Assembly (NCBI RefSeq): GCF_014643515.1
Contig: NZ_BMJP01000001.1
Span: 186,001 to 250,000 of the forward strand
DNA length: 64,000 bases
Reading direction: 5' to 3'
DNA from: Sphingomonas prati
Lineage (GTDB): Bacteria; Pseudomonadota; Alphaproteobacteria; Sphingomonadales; Sphingomonadaceae
Part shown: piece by piece, positions 45,176 to 54,136 of the stretch
Layout: each line of letters opens with the position of its first letter
Position numbering within the stretch: the first letter of the stretch is position 1
The notes under the pieces: generated by a model
Database searches by the model: none
Told to the model about the DNA's origin: nothing
Seen by the model: only the letters and a program-made list of their open reading frames with translations
Made by a program: the position numbers and the translations under genes

Positions 45176-46059
45176 TCGCACGGGAACGGGAGGATGCGGC
45201 CCCGCGCCGCTTCCTCCCGGAACTGGTGCTGGTCGGGATCACCATCCTGTGGGGTGGCACATTCCTCGTCACCAAGATCGGCCTGGCGGACAGCGGGCCG
45301 TTGTTCTTCGTCGGGTCGCGCTTCGCCATCGCCGCGATCCTGCTGGCGGTCCTGTCACCCGGCCTGCTGCGCGGCTGGACCGTGCGAGACATTCTCGCTC
45401 CGGCCTTGATCGGATGCACGATGGTCGCCGGCTATGCGTTGCAAACAACCGGCCTGCAATCGATCCCGAGCAGCATGTCGGCGTTCCTGACGGCGCTCTA
45501 CGTGCCCTTCGTACCGCTGTTGCAACTGGTCCTGTTCCGGCGTGTACCGGGCGCGATGGTCTGGGCCGGCATCGTCATGGCATTCTTCGGCCTCGTCCTG
45601 CTCGCCGGGCCGGCCACGATCGCGACACTGACGCTCGGCTACGGCGAACTGCTCAGCATCCTGTCGGCGCTCGCCTTCGCGTTCCAGATCCTGTTCATCG
45701 GCCGCTTCGCCGGCGTCGTTGATCCGCGCCGCGCGGCGCTGGTCCAGCTCGCGACCGTCGCGATCGGCTCTTATGCGCTGATGCCTCTGACGGGCGAGCA
45801 TCTGCCCGCACTGACGTCGCCACTGATCGCCTGCGCGCTTGCGCTCGGCGTGGCCAGCGCAGTGATCCAGGTCGCGATGAACTGGGGCCAGGCCCACGTC
45901 GCCCCGGCGCGCGCGACGCTGATCTACGCCGCCGAACCGGTCTATGCCGGCTTGATCGGCTGGATCGCCGGCGAACGCTTCACGCAGTTCGGGCTGGTCG
46001 GCGCGGTACTCATCGTGTCGAGCGTGGTGGTGAGCGAGTTGAAGCTAAAGCGCGACTAA
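45172..46059 (+). CDS. DMT superfamily (EamA) transporter
   Basis: A 295-residue inner-membrane protein with about ten hydrophobic helices arranged as two EamA repeats; the first begins VLVGITILWGGTFLVTKIG and the second near GELLSILSALAFAFQILFIG. Members export amino acids or other small metabolites; the substrate cannot be read from sequence. The start ATG at 45172 overlaps carbonic anhydrase. A large inverted repeat follows the stop codon. Confidence 0.9.
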   Translation: MIAREREDAAPRRFLPELVLVGITILWGGTFLVTKIGLADSGPLFFVGSRFAIAAILLAVLSPGLLRGWTVRDILAPALIGCTMVAGYALQTTGLQSIPSSMSAFLTALYVPFVPLLQLVLFRRVPGAMVWAGIVMAFFGLVLLAGPATIATLTLGYGELLSILSALAFAFQILFIGRFAGVVDPRRAALVQLATVAIGSYALMPLTGEHLPALTSPLIACALALGVASAVIQVAMNWGQAHVAPARATLIYAAEPVYAGLIGWIAGERFTQFGLVGAVLIVSSVVVSELKLKRD

Positions 46060-46067
46060 AAGCCCAT

Positions 46068-46182
46068 CAGCCCCTCTCCTTCAGGGGAGGGGTTGGGGTG
46101 GGGCTGACATCTTCACGCCGGTGAGGTCGTAGGGGTGGTGCTGTTGCCCCCACCCAAATCCCTCCCCTGAAGAAGAGGGGTT
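46068..46182. repeat. Extragenic inverted repeat pair between convergent genes
   Basis: An element around 46069-46105 (cccctctccttcaggggagg then ggttggggtgggg) is repeated in inverted orientation at 46146-46182 (gcccccacccaaatccctcc then cctgaagaagagggg), with about 85 percent identity by eye and a 40-nt spacer. Each unit also contains its own small palindrome. Such C/G-run units are common extragenic repeats in sphingomonads from memory. It lies between eamA and ettA ends and may stop both transcripts. Confidence 0.65.
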
Positions 46183-46202
46183 CAAAAGAGGCCCCCCAAC
46201 CC

Positions 46203-47882
46203 TCAGCGCGTAAGCTTCTTGTAAGCCAGACGCGTCGGCCGATCCGCCGCATCGCCCAGCCGGCGCTTCTTGTCTTCTTCATAGGACTCGAAGTTCCCCT
46301 CGAACCATTCGACATGGCTGTCGCCCTCGAACGCCAGGATGTGCGTCGCCAGCCGATCGAGGAAGAAGCGGTCATGGCTGATCACCACCGCGCAACCTGC
46401 GAAGCTCTCGAGCGCCTCCTCCAGCGCGCGCAGCGTCTCGACGTCCAGATCGTTGGTCGGCTCATCGAGCAGCAGGACGTTGCCACCCTCCTTCAGCATC
46501 TTGGCCATGTGGACGCGGTTGCGCTCACCGCCCGACAGCTGGCCGACCTTCTTCTGCTGGTCCGCGCCCTTGAAGTTGAACGCGCCGACATAGGCCCGTG
46601 TCGCGACGTCGTGCTTGCCGAACGTGAACCGGTCGAGCCCGTCGGAAATCTCCTCCCAGACATTCTTGTTGGGGTTCAGGTGGTCGCGGCTCTGGTCGAC
46701 ATAGCCGAGCTTCACCGTCGACCCGATGTTGATCTCGCCGCCGTCGGGCTGTTCCTGACCGGTGATCAGCTTGAACAGCGTCGTCTTGCCCGCGCCGTTC
46801 GGCCCGATGATCCCCACGATCCCGCCCGGCGGCAGGTTGAAGTCGAGATTCTCGAACAGCAGCTTGTCGCCGAAGCTCTTGGTCAGCCCCTTCGCCTCGA
46901 TCACGTTGCCGCCCAGCCGCTGCGGGATCTGGATCAGGATCTGCGCCGCACCCGGCCGGCGGTCATTCTGCTTCTCGACCAGTTCGTCGAACGCGCGGAT
47001 ACGCGCCTTGGACTTGGTCTGGCGCGCCTTCGGGCTCTGCCGGATCCACTGGAGTTCCTGCTGGATCGCCTTCTGGCGGCCCTCCTCCTCGCGGTCCTCC
47101 TGCGCCATGCGGGTGGCCTTGTTTTCGAGCCACGAAGAATAATTGCCCTCGAACGGCAGGCCGCGGCCGCGATCGATCTCCAGCACCCAGCCGACGACAT
47201 TGTCGAGGAAGTAGCGATCGTGGGTCACGAGGATCACGTTCCCCGCATATTCCTTCAAATGGTTCTCCAGCCAGCCGACGCTTTCCGCATCGAGATGGTT
47301 GGTCGGCTCATCGAGCAGCAGGATTTCCGGCTTCCACAACAGCAGCTTGCACAGCGCGACGCGGCGGCGCTCGCCACCCGACAGCGTGGTGACGTCGGCA
47401 TCGCCCGGCGGGCAACGCAGCGCCTCCATCGCGATCTCCAGCTGGTTGTCGAGCGTCCAGCCGTCGACCGCGTCGATCTTCTCCTGCAACTCGCCCATCT
47501 CGGCCAGCAGCGCGTCGAAATCGGCGTCCTCGGGCGGGTCGCCCATCAGGTCGCTGATCGCGTTGAACCGGTCGACCAGGTCGGCCGTCGCGCGCACGCC
47601 GTCCATCACGTTGCCGCGGACGTCCTTGTCGGGGTCGAGCTGCGGCTCCTGGCTCAGGTAACCGACGCGGAAATTCTCCGCGGCCCATGCCTCGCCGACA
47701 TAGTCCTTGTCGTACCCGGCCATGATCTTCATCAGCGTGGATTTGCCGGCGCCGTTGACGCCGATGATCGCGATCTTGGTGCCCGGCAGGAACTGCAGGT
47801 GGATGTTGTTGAGCACGGGCTTCGCCGCGCCGGGGAAGGTCTTGGTCAGACCCTTCATCACATAGCTGTATTGAACGGCCAT
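46203..47882 (-). CDS. ettA: Energy-dependent translational throttle protein EttA (ABC-F)
   Basis: A 559-residue soluble ABC-F ATPase that gates the first elongation cycle at the ribosomal E site. The first cassette has GVNGAGKST, LSGGERRRVALCKLL and LLLDEPTNHLD; the second has GPNGAGKTTLF, LSGGERNRVHMAKML and LLLDEPTNDLD. The arm/linker region between them is charged (EDREEEGRQKAIQQEL). The ATG at 47882 gives MAVQYSYVMKGLTKTF; the long frame upstream is antisense to the M28 gene. Confidence 0.96.
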   Translation of the reverse strand: MAVQYSYVMKGLTKTFPGAAKPVLNNIHLQFLPGTKIAIIGVNGAGKSTLMKIMAGYDKDYVGEAWAAENFRVGYLSQEPQLDPDKDVRGNVMDGVRATADLVDRFNAISDLMGDPPEDADFDALLAEMGELQEKIDAVDGWTLDNQLEIAMEALRCPPGDADVTTLSGGERRRVALCKLLLWKPEILLLDEPTNHLDAESVGWLENHLKEYAGNVILVTHDRYFLDNVVGWVLEIDRGRGLPFEGNYSSWLENKATRMAQEDREEEGRQKAIQQELQWIRQSPKARQTKSKARIRAFDELVEKQNDRRPGAAQILIQIPQRLGGNVIEAKGLTKSFGDKLLFENLDFNLPPGGIVGIIGPNGAGKTTLFKLITGQEQPDGGEINIGSTVKLGYVDQSRDHLNPNKNVWEEISDGLDRFTFGKHDVATRAYVGAFNFKGADQQKKVGQLSGGERNRVHMAKMLKEGGNVLLLDEPTNDLDVETLRALEEALESFAGCAVVISHDRFFLDRLATHILAFEGDSHVEWFEGNFESYEEDKKRRLGDAADRPTRLAYKKLTR

Positions 47883-47984
47883 CTGGCGCGGTCTCCGATA
47901 TCGTAAGGCTGTCGAATTTCGTCCGCGATGTAAGGGGTCGCGGCACCGTTGGCAAACGAGGACATGGGCGATAGGCAGGAGCCC

Positions 47985-49373
47985 ATGAAGACCATCCCCC
48001 TCGCGCTGCTGTGCGCCGCCGCCCTCCCCGCCGCCGTGCTCGCGCAGGGACCGTCTACGCCGGACCGTGTAGCGGCACTCCGCGACGCCGCGCTGACCGA
48101 CGACATCGCCTACGACATCACCGAAGGGCTGACGACCGAGGTCGGCCAACGGCTGGCCGGCACCGATGCCGAGGCCCGCGCCCGCGCCTGGGGCGTCGCC
48201 AAGCTGAAATCGCTCGGCTTCCGGAACGTCCATATCGAGACCTACGACATGCCCGTCTGGGTCCGCGGCGAGGAACGCGGCGAGATCCTGAGCCCCTTCC
48301 CGCAGAACCTGTCGCTCACCGCACTCGGCAACAGCGGCGCCACCCCGGCGTCGGGGCTGGAGGCGGAGGTCGTCGCCTTTCCCTCGATCGCCGCACTGAA
48401 AGCCGCCCCCCCCGCCGCGGTCCGCGGCCGGATCGTCTACCTGACGCACGCCATGATGCCGACGCAGGACGGGTCGAGCTACGGCGCGTCCGGCATCGTC
48501 CGCCGCCAGGGCCCGACCGTCGCGTCGCAGATGGGCGCCGCCGCGATCGTCATCCGCTCGATCGGCACCGACCATCACCGCGCGCCCCACACCGGCGTGC
48601 AGATGTTCGCCGACGGCGCCGCGCCGATCCCGGCCGCCGCACTCAGCATCCCCGACGCCGAGCAGCTCGACCGCATACTGAAGCGCGGCCGCCCGGTGCG
48701 GATGCGCCTGCTGCTCACCCCGCGGCAGATCGGCACGCGCCAGTCCGGCAATGTAGTGGGCGAGGTTCCGGGGCGCGATCCCAAGGCCGGCGTGATCGTC
48801 GTCGGCGGTCATCTCGACAGCTGGGACCTCGGCACCGGCACGATCGACGACGCGACCGGCCTCGCGATCACCACCGCCGCGGCCAAGCGCGTCATGGACG
48901 CCGGCCGCCCGCTCCGCACGATCCGCGTCGTCTGGTTCGGCGCGGAGGAGGTCGGCGCGTTCGGCGGCATTGCATATGCCAAGGCGCACCCGAACGAGAA
49001 GCATGCACTGATGGCCGAGTCCGACTCCGGCGCCGACCGCGTATGGAAATTCGACACGAAGGTCGCCCCCGCCGCTATCCCCGTGATGGACCGCATCGCC
49101 ACCGCGCTCGCCCCGCTCGGCATCGCGCGCGGCAACAACAGCGCGTCCGGCGGCTCCGACATCACCCCGCTCGCCGCCACCGGCATCCCGATTGTCAGCC
49201 TGCGTCAGGACGTCACGCGTTATTTCGACATCCACCACACCCCCGACGACACGCTCGACAAGGTCGACCCGGCCCAACTCCGCCAGAACGTCGCCGCCTG
49301 GACGACGCTGCTCGCGGTGGTCGCTAACGACCCGACCGAACTCGGCCCGGTGGAGAAGGGCGGCGGGGAGTAG
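47985..49373 (+). CDS. Secreted M28 family zinc peptidase
   Basis: A 462-residue protein with a signal peptide (LALLCAAALPAAVLAQ). The two-zinc site of M28 peptidases is complete: HLDSWD (His and Asp), the bridging DDATG, GAEEVGAFGG (Glu pair), ESDSGAD (Asp) and FDIHHTPDDTLDKV (His). A PA-like inserted segment lies between about 120 and 230. It probably trims N-terminal residues or dipeptides in the periplasm or outside. The ATG at 47985 has AGGAG before it and starts exactly at the signal peptide. Confidence 0.92.
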   Translation: MKTIPLALLCAAALPAAVLAQGPSTPDRVAALRDAALTDDIAYDITEGLTTEVGQRLAGTDAEARARAWGVAKLKSLGFRNVHIETYDMPVWVRGEERGEILSPFPQNLSLTALGNSGATPASGLEAEVVAFPSIAALKAAPPAAVRGRIVYLTHAMMPTQDGSSYGASGIVRRQGPTVASQMGAAAIVIRSIGTDHHRAPHTGVQMFADGAAPIPAAALSIPDAEQLDRILKRGRPVRMRLLLTPRQIGTRQSGNVVGEVPGRDPKAGVIVVGGHLDSWDLGTGTIDDATGLAITTAAAKRVMDAGRPLRTIRVVWFGAEEVGAFGGIAYAKAHPNEKHALMAESDSGADRVWKFDTKVAPAAIPVMDRIATALAPLGIARGNNSASGGSDITPLAATGIPIVSLRQDVTRYFDIHHTPDDTLDKVDPAQLRQNVAAWTTLLAVVANDPTELGPVEKGGGE

Positions 49374-49381
49374 AAGCCATC

Positions 49382-49891
49382 ATGACCTATCCGCCGACCG
49401 CCCTGCGCCCGGCGGTCGGCGATGATCGCCCCGCGCTGATCGACCTTTTGCGGCGGTCTTGGCTGCGAACCTGGGCGCCCGCGCTTCCGTTCGATACGGT
49501 CCGGGTCTTCGTCGAGCAGGACCCGGTCACCGCCTACGTCAGCACGCATTGGGCCGAGTTTATGGTCGCGGCTCGTGCTGGCTCGATCGTCGGTGTGCTG
49601 CACGTTGTCGGCGACTGCATCCTGTCGATCGAGGTCGATCCGCGCGCCTTGCGATCCGGCATCGGCACCGACCTGCTGGCCCATGCCGAACAGCAGGTCG
49701 GTCAGTCGCATGGCAGCGCCCGGCTCGAGGTCAGGGTCTTCAACCGTGATGCGCTCGCCTTCTATCGCCACCATGGCTGGACGGAGGCGGAGCGTTACAC
49801 GGCAATGGAATGCGGGTCACCGGTCGAGACGATCGCGCTTGTCAAAGCCCTCGATCGTCGTCCGACAGGGTTTGATGCCCCGTCCCGCTAA
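49382..49891 (+). CDS. GNAT family N-acetyltransferase
   Basis: A 169-residue acyl-CoA-dependent acetyltransferase. Motif A is partly visible as IEVDPRALRSGIGTDLLAHAE (R/Q-x-x-G-x-G/A form RSGIGT) and motif B as VFNRDALAFYRHHGW. The substrate is unknown. It starts nine bp after the M28 gene and ends just before the convergent GH130 gene. Confidence 0.88.
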   Translation: MTYPPTALRPAVGDDRPALIDLLRRSWLRTWAPALPFDTVRVFVEQDPVTAYVSTHWAEFMVAARAGSIVGVLHVVGDCILSIEVDPRALRSGIGTDLLAHAEQQVGQSHGSARLEVRVFNRDALAFYRHHGWTEAERYTAMECGSPVETIALVKALDRRPTGFDAPSR

Positions 49892-49906
49892 ACGCAGTCT
49901 GTCGCC

Positions 49907-51190
49907 TCAGTCCGCCTTCATCCCCGCCAGCAGATGCGGGATCGACACCCACGCAAACGCCACCGAACTGTCCGCCACACCGTAAGGCACGAACAGCATG
50001 TCGTCCTGCTTCAGCGCGCCGCAGGTGTAGACGACGTTCGGCACATAGCCTTCGCGGTCCTCGTTCGGCGTCAGGATCGGCTGCGACGTCCGGCCCAGCA
50101 CCTTCGACGGATCATCCTTGTCGAGCAGCACCGCGCCGATCGAGTATTTCCGCATCGCGCCGACGCCGTGGGTCAGCAGCAGCCAGCCCTCGTCCAGCTC
50201 GATCGGCGATCCGCAATTGCCGATCTGCACCATTTCCCACGGATAATGCGGCGTCAGCAGCAGCTCGCCCTCGCCCCAGAAATCGATCGTCTTGGACCGC
50301 AGCAGATAGAGGTTTTCGCCGTCCTGCCGGCCGATCATCATATATTCGTCGCCGATCTTGCGCGGGAACAGCGCCATCCCCTTGTTGCGCGCCGCCGGCC
50401 CGCTCATCGGCTGGAAGATGAAACTGCGGAAGTTCGTGGTGCGCAGCAGTTCGGACCGGATCGTCGATCCGGAATAGGCGGTGTACGTCCCGAGCCACTC
50501 GACCGTGCCGTCGTCATGCGTGAATTCGACGAGCCGCAGATCCTCCAGCCCGTTGCGCTGCGCCTCGGTCACCGGGAACAGCACTGTACCCGACAGCGAA
50601 CTGTCGGGATGGCGGTTCACCTCCACCGCGCCGCGATCGAGCTCGCGCGCCATATCGGCCGCGGTCGCGAACGGCGGTTCCGCCATCAATTCGAAGTTTG
50701 CGCCAGGCCCGAGTATGCCCTCGCGGAACGCGACAGAGGAAATGTGCCCCTCCCCCACGGCGCGCAACGACATCGCGATCCGGATCGCACCGCCGCTCAA
50801 ACCCGTCTGGTCGGGATGCGGGATGATGCTGGGGTTCATCAGCGCAGCGGCGGCGTAGCTATACTCGTGGCAGAAATAGGCACCGATCAGCTGCCGCTTG
50901 GCGTGCGGGATGGTCGCCCCGTCCAGTTCTAGCGCGCGTTCGATCGCGGCATAACGCAGGTCAAACACGTTGCGCGTCTGCCAGTGCCGTGCCTCGAAAT
51001 CGCGTAGGACCAGATCAAGTTCCGCCTCGGTCTGCTCCGGGTTCAGCGCCATCACCGCATCGACGATCCGCCGCACCCGGCCGGGCCGCCCCGGAACCTT
51101 CCCCGCTTCGATGGGAATATGAAACGGCCGCACGACGACACGGGCGGGGTCGGCCGCCAACTTCAACGGGGCGTGTATGACATCGATCAC
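49907..51190 (-). CDS. Glycoside hydrolase family 130 protein (beta-mannoside phosphorylase-like)
   Basis: A 427-residue five-bladed beta-propeller enzyme. Family segments include GEGHISSVAFREGIL, NKGMALFPRKIGDEYMMIGRQ, LTHGVG plus MRKYSIGAVLLDKDDPSKVLGR and the EDREGYVPNVVYTCGA end. GH130 members phosphorolyse or hydrolyse beta-1,4 or beta-1,2 mannosides. GTG at 51190 (VIDVIHAPLKLAADPARVV) is chosen, since the upstream frame is unconserved and no nearby ATG fits. It follows the GT4-fusion gene by 38 bp on the same strand, suggesting a shared glycan. Confidence 0.85.
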   Translation of the reverse strand: MIDVIHAPLKLAADPARVVVRPFHIPIEAGKVPGRPGRVRRIVDAVMALNPEQTEAELDLVLRDFEARHWQTRNVFDLRYAAIERALELDGATIPHAKRQLIGAYFCHEYSYAAAALMNPSIIPHPDQTGLSGGAIRIAMSLRAVGEGHISSVAFREGILGPGANFELMAEPPFATAADMARELDRGAVEVNRHPDSSLSGTVLFPVTEAQRNGLEDLRLVEFTHDDGTVEWLGTYTAYSGSTIRSELLRTTNFRSFIFQPMSGPAARNKGMALFPRKIGDEYMMIGRQDGENLYLLRSKTIDFWGEGELLLTPHYPWEMVQIGNCGSPIELDEGWLLLTHGVGAMRKYSIGAVLLDKDDPSKVLGRTSQPILTPNEDREGYVPNVVYTCGALKQDDMLFVPYGVADSSVAFAWVSIPHLLAGMKAD

Positions 51191-51228
51191 TAGCGTCCGT
51201 ACCCTTTCGCGGCGCGGACGCTGTCGAG

Positions 51229-53517
51229 CTAGGAAACTTTGCTCGACCGATCGTCCGCGGACCGAGCTGGTTCCAGCGCCAACGACGCCATGGCGCAGCA
51301 AGCGAACTGGAAAGCCAGCACCGATTCGGCTCCCTGATTAAGGTTGACCCGGTCGCTCATCAATCCGTCAAAGCAGCCACCGTCGATAATCGACGCGAGC
51401 GGAATGCCGACGTCGTTCGCGCCGAGATACCAGCGATAGGCCCGCATCGCGGCATCGCGCCACGTCTCAGCGCCTGTCATGCGGTAGGCGGTCATCGTTG
51501 CATCGATCGAGGCCCACGCCTCCAGCGGCTGCTGGTCGAACCGCAGCGGCCCGACATATTCCCGCCCAAAGCTCTCGGTCCCGACCGCCCGGTAATAGCC
51601 CTCCGGCCCCGTATGGATGTGTTCCAACCATTCCAGCGAGGCGAGGCCATCCGCCATCCAGGCGGAGTTCCCGGTGCGCGCGGCCGCGCGGATCAGTGCT
51701 TCCGGCAGACGTGCATTGTCGTAACCCAGCACGGATTCGAACCAGATCCAGTCGTCACGCCGGGCATCGGCCAGCCGGCGCGATAGCTTCTCGCCGAAAT
51801 ATTTTACCAGCCGTTGCGCCACCGCATGGCTCGGGTGCACTTCGAGAACCGCATCCGCCCCGAGCAGCGCGAACGCCCAAGTCCGCGGGCTGCCCAGCTC
51901 ATGCGCATAGGGCGCAACCTGATCGAACAGATGCAGCGCCCAGCGCCGCAGGTCGGACTTGCGCGCTCGCGCCGCGGTGTCGCCGATCGACCAGAGCGAC
52001 CGGCCGAAGCTGTCCTCCGATCCGACGCTTTCCATCCAGCTGCGGTCGAAACCCATGAAGTTGCGGAACCGCCCGGTCTCGCCGTTCCAGGCATGTTGGA
52101 CGAACGAAGCATAGACCGTCGCAAGCTGGTCCGCCCGCGCCGATGCGTCGCCCTCAATCCGGTGCATCAGCATCAGCGCCCGGCAATTGTCGTCGACGCA
52201 ATACCCATGGTCGCGATCGGGCACGGAGAAGATCGAATGCTGGATCATCCCGCATCCGTCGGTGATGCGCTCCACCCCGGTCAGGTCCGGTGCCACGATC
52301 GGCAGTTCGGCCACCGGTCGCTGCACCATCCGCACCGGCTGCCGACGGACGGCGGCGCGCATGATCGCCATGTAACGGTGTGCGGCGGTCTCCCACGTCA
52401 TGCCACGGCCGATCGCATAGGCACGCTCGGCGATCGCACGCATCTTCTCAGGGTCCGCGAACAACCCGTTGATCTCACGCGCAAACGCGTCGCTGTCGCC
52501 GAACGCGGCTAGAATGCCCGTCCCGTTCGACAGCAATTCGCTCGCATGCCAGTAAGGTGTGGACACCACCGGCTTGCCTAGGCTGACCGCATAAGCCAGC
52601 GTGCCCGACGTGATCTGCGCCTCGTTCAGATAAGGCGTCACGTAGATATCCGCCGCCTCGACATAATCGAGCAGCAGTTCCTGCTCTAGGAACCCGTCGA
52701 CGAAGCGGATATTGTCGAGCACACCCAGCTTGTCCGCCAGCGCGCGTAGGCCGTCGCGATACGCCTCGCCCTCACGCGCCACCAGATGCGGGTGCGTCGC
52801 CCCGAGGATCACGTACAGCGCGGTTGGGTTCGCCGCGACGATCGCCGGCAACGCGCGCAGCATCGTCTCGATCCCCTTGTTGGGGGACAGCAGTCCGAAC
52901 GTCATCAGCACCTTGCGCCCGTCGAACCCGAATCGCGTCTTCTTCGCGGCACCCTGATCGAACGGCCGATCCGGCACGCCGTGCGCGACGACCTCGATCG
53001 AATCGCGCGACAGGCCGTGGACGTGCTGGAGGATGTCGCGGCCCTTCTCGGCCATGACGATCAGCTTGGACGCGCGCCGCGCCAGCGCCTCGATCACTGC
53101 GCGCTGTTCGGGATTCGGTGTTTCCAACACCGTGTGTAGCACCACGATCACCGGAACCGTCACGCGGTCGAGCAACGTCAGCAGGTTGGCGCCAGCCGGC
53201 CCGCCGAAGATACCATATTCATGTTGCACCATCACGACCTGCGCGCCGCTTTCGTCGATCAGCCGGGCCGCCGCGCGATAGTCGGCAATATCGTCCTGCC
53301 CGATCTCCGCGACCACGGATCCGGCATAGTCGTGCGCCGCGCCGACATCGTTCATCGCATAGACGTCGATCGCCAAGTCCGGGAACGCGCCGCGCAACGC
53401 GACTGCCGTGTCGCGGGTGAACGTGGCGATGCCACACAGCCGCGGCGGATGATTGCCCACGATCGCGATCCGTTCGATGCGGTTTTCGATCTTCGGATCG
53501 GTCGGGGTGGATGCCAT
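51229..53517 (-). CDS. GT4 glycosyltransferase fused to a helical glycosidase-like domain
   Basis: A 762-residue protein. Residues about 15-390 form a GT-B fold of the GT4 type: N-terminal HPPRLCGIATFTRD, sugar-nucleotide domain with FGLLSPNKGIETMLRALP and TPYLNEAQITSGTLAYAVSLGKP (split here for reading). Glu299 is present, but the second Glu expected for the EX7E motif is not. From about 425 on, an (alpha/alpha)-barrel-like domain shows GYCVDDNCRALML, DWIWFESVLGYDNARLPEALI and RFDQQPLEAWASIDA. A mannosyl or glucosyl polymer is a guess based on the GH130 partner. No signal peptide is seen, so it acts in the cytosol. Confidence 0.85.
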   Translation of the reverse strand: MASTPTDPKIENRIERIAIVGNHPPRLCGIATFTRDTAVALRGAFPDLAIDVYAMNDVGAAHDYAGSVVAEIGQDDIADYRAAARLIDESGAQVVMVQHEYGIFGGPAGANLLTLLDRVTVPVIVVLHTVLETPNPEQRAVIEALARRASKLIVMAEKGRDILQHVHGLSRDSIEVVAHGVPDRPFDQGAAKKTRFGFDGRKVLMTFGLLSPNKGIETMLRALPAIVAANPTALYVILGATHPHLVAREGEAYRDGLRALADKLGVLDNIRFVDGFLEQELLLDYVEAADIYVTPYLNEAQITSGTLAYAVSLGKPVVSTPYWHASELLSNGTGILAAFGDSDAFAREINGLFADPEKMRAIAERAYAIGRGMTWETAAHRYMAIMRAAVRRQPVRMVQRPVAELPIVAPDLTGVERITDGCGMIQHSIFSVPDRDHGYCVDDNCRALMLMHRIEGDASARADQLATVYASFVQHAWNGETGRFRNFMGFDRSWMESVGSEDSFGRSLWSIGDTAARARKSDLRRWALHLFDQVAPYAHELGSPRTWAFALLGADAVLEVHPSHAVAQRLVKYFGEKLSRRLADARRDDWIWFESVLGYDNARLPEALIRAAARTGNSAWMADGLASLEWLEHIHTGPEGYYRAVGTESFGREYVGPLRFDQQPLEAWASIDATMTAYRMTGAETWRDAAMRAYRWYLGANDVGIPLASIIDGGCFDGLMSDRVNLNQGAESVLAFQFACCAMASLALEPARSADDRSSKVS

Positions 53518-53753
53518 GGATGTCTACCTTGGGAATGATGGGTTAGCGGCAGCGGGCGTAACCCGGCGCTGTTGATGAACAAACGTTCGCGACACACGTA
53601 GGTTGCGCCTGCATGAACCACATCAGTCAAATGCGACGAACCGCGCACCGTTCACGCTATTTCTACGTTGACGGAAGAGATGACGCCGCTACAGACGAAC
53701 AGGGGGCGGCATTCGGGCCGGCCCTTCCGTTTGCCTTTCTTGGAGCAGCACAT

Positions 53754-54023
53754 ATGAAGAAGCTCAGCTTCGTCGTCGCCGCCGGCCTGATGTCTCTGGC
53801 CGCCTGCACGAACAATACCCCGGCCGAAAACGCCGCCGAGAACGTCGCCGAGTCCATGGACAACGCCGCCGACAACCTCGAAGACGCTGCCGACAACGCG
53901 ACGAACGAGTCGACCGAAGCCGCTCTCGAGAACGCTGCTGACAACATGTCCGCAGCTGCCGACAACGTCGAAGACGCTGTCGACAACGGTGCCGTTGCTG
54001 CGAACGCCGCAAACGCGATGTGA
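53754..54023 (+). CDS. Small acidic heptad-repeat lipoprotein
   Basis: An 89-residue protein. A type II signal ends MSLAAC (Cys18). The mature part is almost only Ala, Asn, Asp, Glu and a few Val/Leu/Met, with AADN-like units at 27, 38, 45, 61, 68 and 75 spaced 7 or 11 residues. That 7/11 spacing predicts a long amphipathic helix or coiled coil, like Lpp-type or LEA-type proteins, with a strongly negative surface. It is preceded by GGAG and followed by a strong terminator, so it is a single-gene unit. Function unknown. Confidence 0.8.
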   Translation: MKKLSFVVAAGLMSLAACTNNTPAENAAENVAESMDNAADNLEDAADNATNESTEAALENAADNMSAAADNVEDAVDNGAVAANAANAM

Positions 54024-54063
54024 TCGTGGCTGCCCCGGCCTTGCGGCCGGAGCAGACGGTTTG

Positions 54064-54101
54064 AAGGCGGGCGGTCCATCGCGGACCCCCGCCTTTTTCT
54101 T
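54064..54101 (+). terminator. Intrinsic terminator after the acidic lipoprotein gene
   Basis: The stem aaggcggg (54064-54071) with cccgcctt (54088-54095) continues, after a one-nt bulge, as ggtcc/ggacc (54073-54077 with 54083-54087) and is followed by TTTTTCTTT. Spacing from the stop codon is about 40 nt. Confidence 0.9.
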
Positions 54102-54136
54102 TGCCCGCGACACACCGCCACGCCTATGGACCACCG

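Noticed and set aside
47883-49277. Long minus-strand frame extending EttA by 465 residues
   Set aside because: It is the complement of the M28 peptidase gene, which has a signal peptide and all zinc ligands; EttA starts at 47882.
53613-53753. 47-residue upstream extension of the acidic lipoprotein
   Set aside because: It would bury the type II signal peptide; the ATG at 53754 has a GGAG ribosome binding site.
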